Assembly: GCA_964538515.1 (NCBI GenBank) | Contig: CAZIEW010000092.1 | Coordinates: forward strand, 1 to 14,802 | Source of the DNA: CALBZH01 sp964538515 | GTDB taxonomy: Bacteria; Desulfobacterota; Syntrophobacteria; Syntrophobacterales; Syntrophobacteraceae | Reading direction: 5' to 3' | DNA: 14,802 bases | In this document: one piece after another, positions 13,476 to 14,802 of the stretch | How the letters are laid out: the number at the start of each line of letters is the position of its first letter | Numbering within the stretch: the first letter of the stretch is position 1 | Notes under the pieces: model-generated | Database searches by the model: none | What the model saw: only the letters and a program-made list of their open reading frames with translations | Told to the model about the DNA's origin: nothing | Translations under genes and position numbers: made by a program

Positions 13476-14624
13476 TCAGGTCCGGGCTCGCCGCTTGAGC
13501 AGCCTGCCCAGTGAGCTCAGGAAATAGTCTACTTCTTCGTCGGTCGTCCCGTAGCCGGGCGACACACGAACCGTCCCGTCCGGAAAGGTGGCGAGGGTCC
13601 GATGCGCAGCCGGGGCACAGTGGAGTCCCGACCGAACGGCGATGTCAAAGGTCTCATCCAGCAGGTATGCCACATCACCCGCGCTCATGCCGTCTACGAC
13701 GAACGACACGGTTCCAGTGCCCCGCACATCGGGAGACAGGACACGCACTCCGGGAAGCTCGGCGAGAGCGGCCTCCATTCGGTCGGCGAGAGCCAGCTCA
13801 TGCGCAAGAATGCTTTCGATACCGTTCTCGTTCAGATAGTCGATGCCGGCCATCACCCCCGCGATTCCAGGCAGGTTGACGGTTCCACTTTCATAGCGGT
13901 CGGGACGCAGCAGCGGCTGTACGGCCTCCTCCGAGCGGCTGCCGGTTCCCCCTTCCATCAGCGGCAGCACGTCGAGGTCCCTTCGGATGAACACGATGCC
14001 GACACCCGGCGGCCCAAGAAGCCCTTTGTGTCCGGAGCAGGCGAGCATCCCGAGCTTCCACTCGTCCACGTCGATGGGCTGCACCCCGGCGGTCTGAGCC
14101 GCATCCAGGAGCAGCGGAACCCCGTGAGACTCGCATAGCCGAGCGATCTCGGCGACCGGTTGAAGGGCGCCGTTCACGTTGGAGGCGTGATTCAAGACGA
14201 CCAGTCGGGGTCTTGTTTCGAGCTCAAGTGCAAGCCATTGAAGGTCGATCAGTCCCCCTGCCCGGTGCGGCATCACCTCCACTTGGACGCGCTCCCCTTT
14301 CAGGCGCTCCAACGGACGCACGACGGAATTATGCTCCATGGGAGAGATGAGAACCCGGTCCCCCGGCCGCACCCACCCCTTGATCAGCAGATTCAAGCTT
14401 TCCGTCGCATTCTTCGTGAATGCCAGGAGGGACGGGTCGCCGATACCTAGCAATGCCGCCGCCCGCTCACGCGCCCGCGACACCAGGTGGGACGCGCTCC
14501 GAGCCATCCGGTGCGAACCGCGACCGGGCGATCCGCCCATCTCCCGCAGAGCCTGCCCTACTGCGGCGAGCACGGACGGAGGCTTGGGCCAACTAGCCGC
14601 GGCATTGTCCAGATAGAGCGTCAT
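13476..14624 (-). CDS. Class-V aminotransferase family cysteine desulfurase
   Basis: This 382-aa PLP enzyme starts with YLDNAAASWPKPPSV, typical of the EF2568-type branch of cysteine desulfurases. The PLP lysine is Lys200 in ACSGHKGLLGPPG, His98 lies in SPMEHNS, and Asp174 in LLLDAAQT contacts the cofactor. Cys336 in SGLHCAPAAH is the expected persulfide-forming residue. RYESGTVNLPGIAG is another family mark. The enzyme should take sulfur from cysteine and pass it to an acceptor. Its ATG overlaps the stop of fdhD as ATGA (14624-14621), so the two are translationally coupled. FdhD receives sulfur from a cysteine desulfurase in E. coli, so this may be its dedicated donor. Selenocysteine lyase activity is an alternative. 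Confidence 0.88.
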   Translation of the reverse strand: MTLYLDNAAASWPKPPSVLAAVGQALREMGGSPGRGSHRMARSASHLVSRARERAAALLGIGDPSLLAFTKNATESLNLLIKGWVRPGDRVLISPMEHNSVVRPLERLKGERVQVEVMPHRAGGLIDLQWLALELETRPRLVVLNHASNVNGALQPVAEIARLCESHGVPLLLDAAQTAGVQPIDVDEWKLGMLACSGHKGLLGPPGVGIVFIRRDLDVLPLMEGGTGSRSEEAVQPLLRPDRYESGTVNLPGIAGVMAGIDYLNENGIESILAHELALADRMEAALAELPGVRVLSPDVRGTGTVSFVVDGMSAGDVAYLLDETFDIAVRSGLHCAPAAHRTLATFPDGTVRVSPGYGTTDEEVDYFLSSLGRLLKRRART

Positions 14625-14802
14625 GTCACGTCACTCACCACGCGATCGAACCCGCTGTAGACGGTGAACTTGCCGGCGCGCGCATAGCCGATCAAGGTGA
14701 TGTTCAGCAAGCGGGCGAGCTCGATGGCCAGTGAGCTCGCGGTGTTCCGGCTGACGACCATCGGAAGCCCGATCTTGGCCGCTTTGATGACAATCTCCGA
14801 GG
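14621..14802 (-). CDS. fdhD: Formate dehydrogenase accessory sulfurtransferase FdhD (C-terminal part)
   Basis: Only the last 59 residues are in the window; the gene continues off the right edge. They read SEIVIKAAKIGLPMVVSRNT, then SSLAIELARLLNITLIGYAR and AGKFTVYSGFDRVV. This matches the conserved end of FdhD (SEMV.KA...G.P...SR..PT.LA.ELA...G.TL.G..R...M.VY). FdhD carries sulfur from a cysteine desulfurase to the bis-MGD molybdenum cofactor of formate dehydrogenase. The catalytic CxxC loop lies outside the window. The stop overlaps the start of the cysteine desulfurase gene. Confidence 0.88.
   Translation of the reverse strand, partial: SEIVIKAAKIGLPMVVSRNTASSLAIELARLLNITLIGYARAGKFTVYSGFDRVVSDVT

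Overview
The window is bacterial and fairly GC-rich. It has two parts that meet at a tRNA-Ala(GGC) gene near 8.7 kb. The right part (about 8.8-14.8 kb, all minus strand) is core metabolism: fdhD (partial), a class-V cysteine desulfurase, a short GNAT-type N-acetylglutamate synthase, secA and argJ. The secA-argJ neighbourhood, the ArgA-short acetyltransferase and FdhD fit the Desulfuromonadia/Geobacter side of the former Deltaproteobacteria. That placement is a recollection of gene order, not a computed one.

The left part (1-8.45 kb, all plus strand) is accessory and defence-related. It opens with a HepT-like HEPN RNase and its minimal nucleotidyltransferase antitoxin, overlapping by 11 bases. 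Next come Csx20, a small type III CRISPR ancillary protein of a predicted ring-nuclease family, and a CARF-HEPN RNase of the Csx1/TM1812 family. These look like the signalling end of a type III CRISPR locus whose cas10 and cas7 genes, if present, lie off the left edge. There is no CRISPR array in the window. A 112-bp MITE-like element with perfect 14-bp inverted ends separates this block from a hicB-hicA pair whose hicA has a one-base C-terminal frameshift. A possible decayed hicB-like fragment lies on the opposite strand just after it.

The most interesting section is 3.5-8.45 kb, a same-strand four-gene cluster. It has a small unknown protein, a sigma-70-region-4-like protein (355 aa), a soluble zinc-finger protein resembling an anti-sigma factor (388 aa), and a 705-aa protein with a Lon-type Ser-Lys protease domain followed by a long helical region. 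Sigma, anti-sigma and protease together recall the CRISPR-linked CalpS/CalpT/CalpL and Craspase/Csx30/RpoE systems, but I see no SAVED, CARF or CHAT domain. My working hypothesis is an uncharacterised protease-gated sigma switch. A 12-bp hairpin sits between the sigma and anti-sigma genes.

In the core part, fdhD overlaps the cysteine desulfurase by ATGA, which fits sulfur hand-off to formate dehydrogenase maturation. argJ probably starts with a GTG inside the secA stop region. secA has a clear promoter and a leader hairpin in a spacer full of inverted ACACGGATG repeats. The tRNA has its own near-consensus promoter and an intrinsic terminator.
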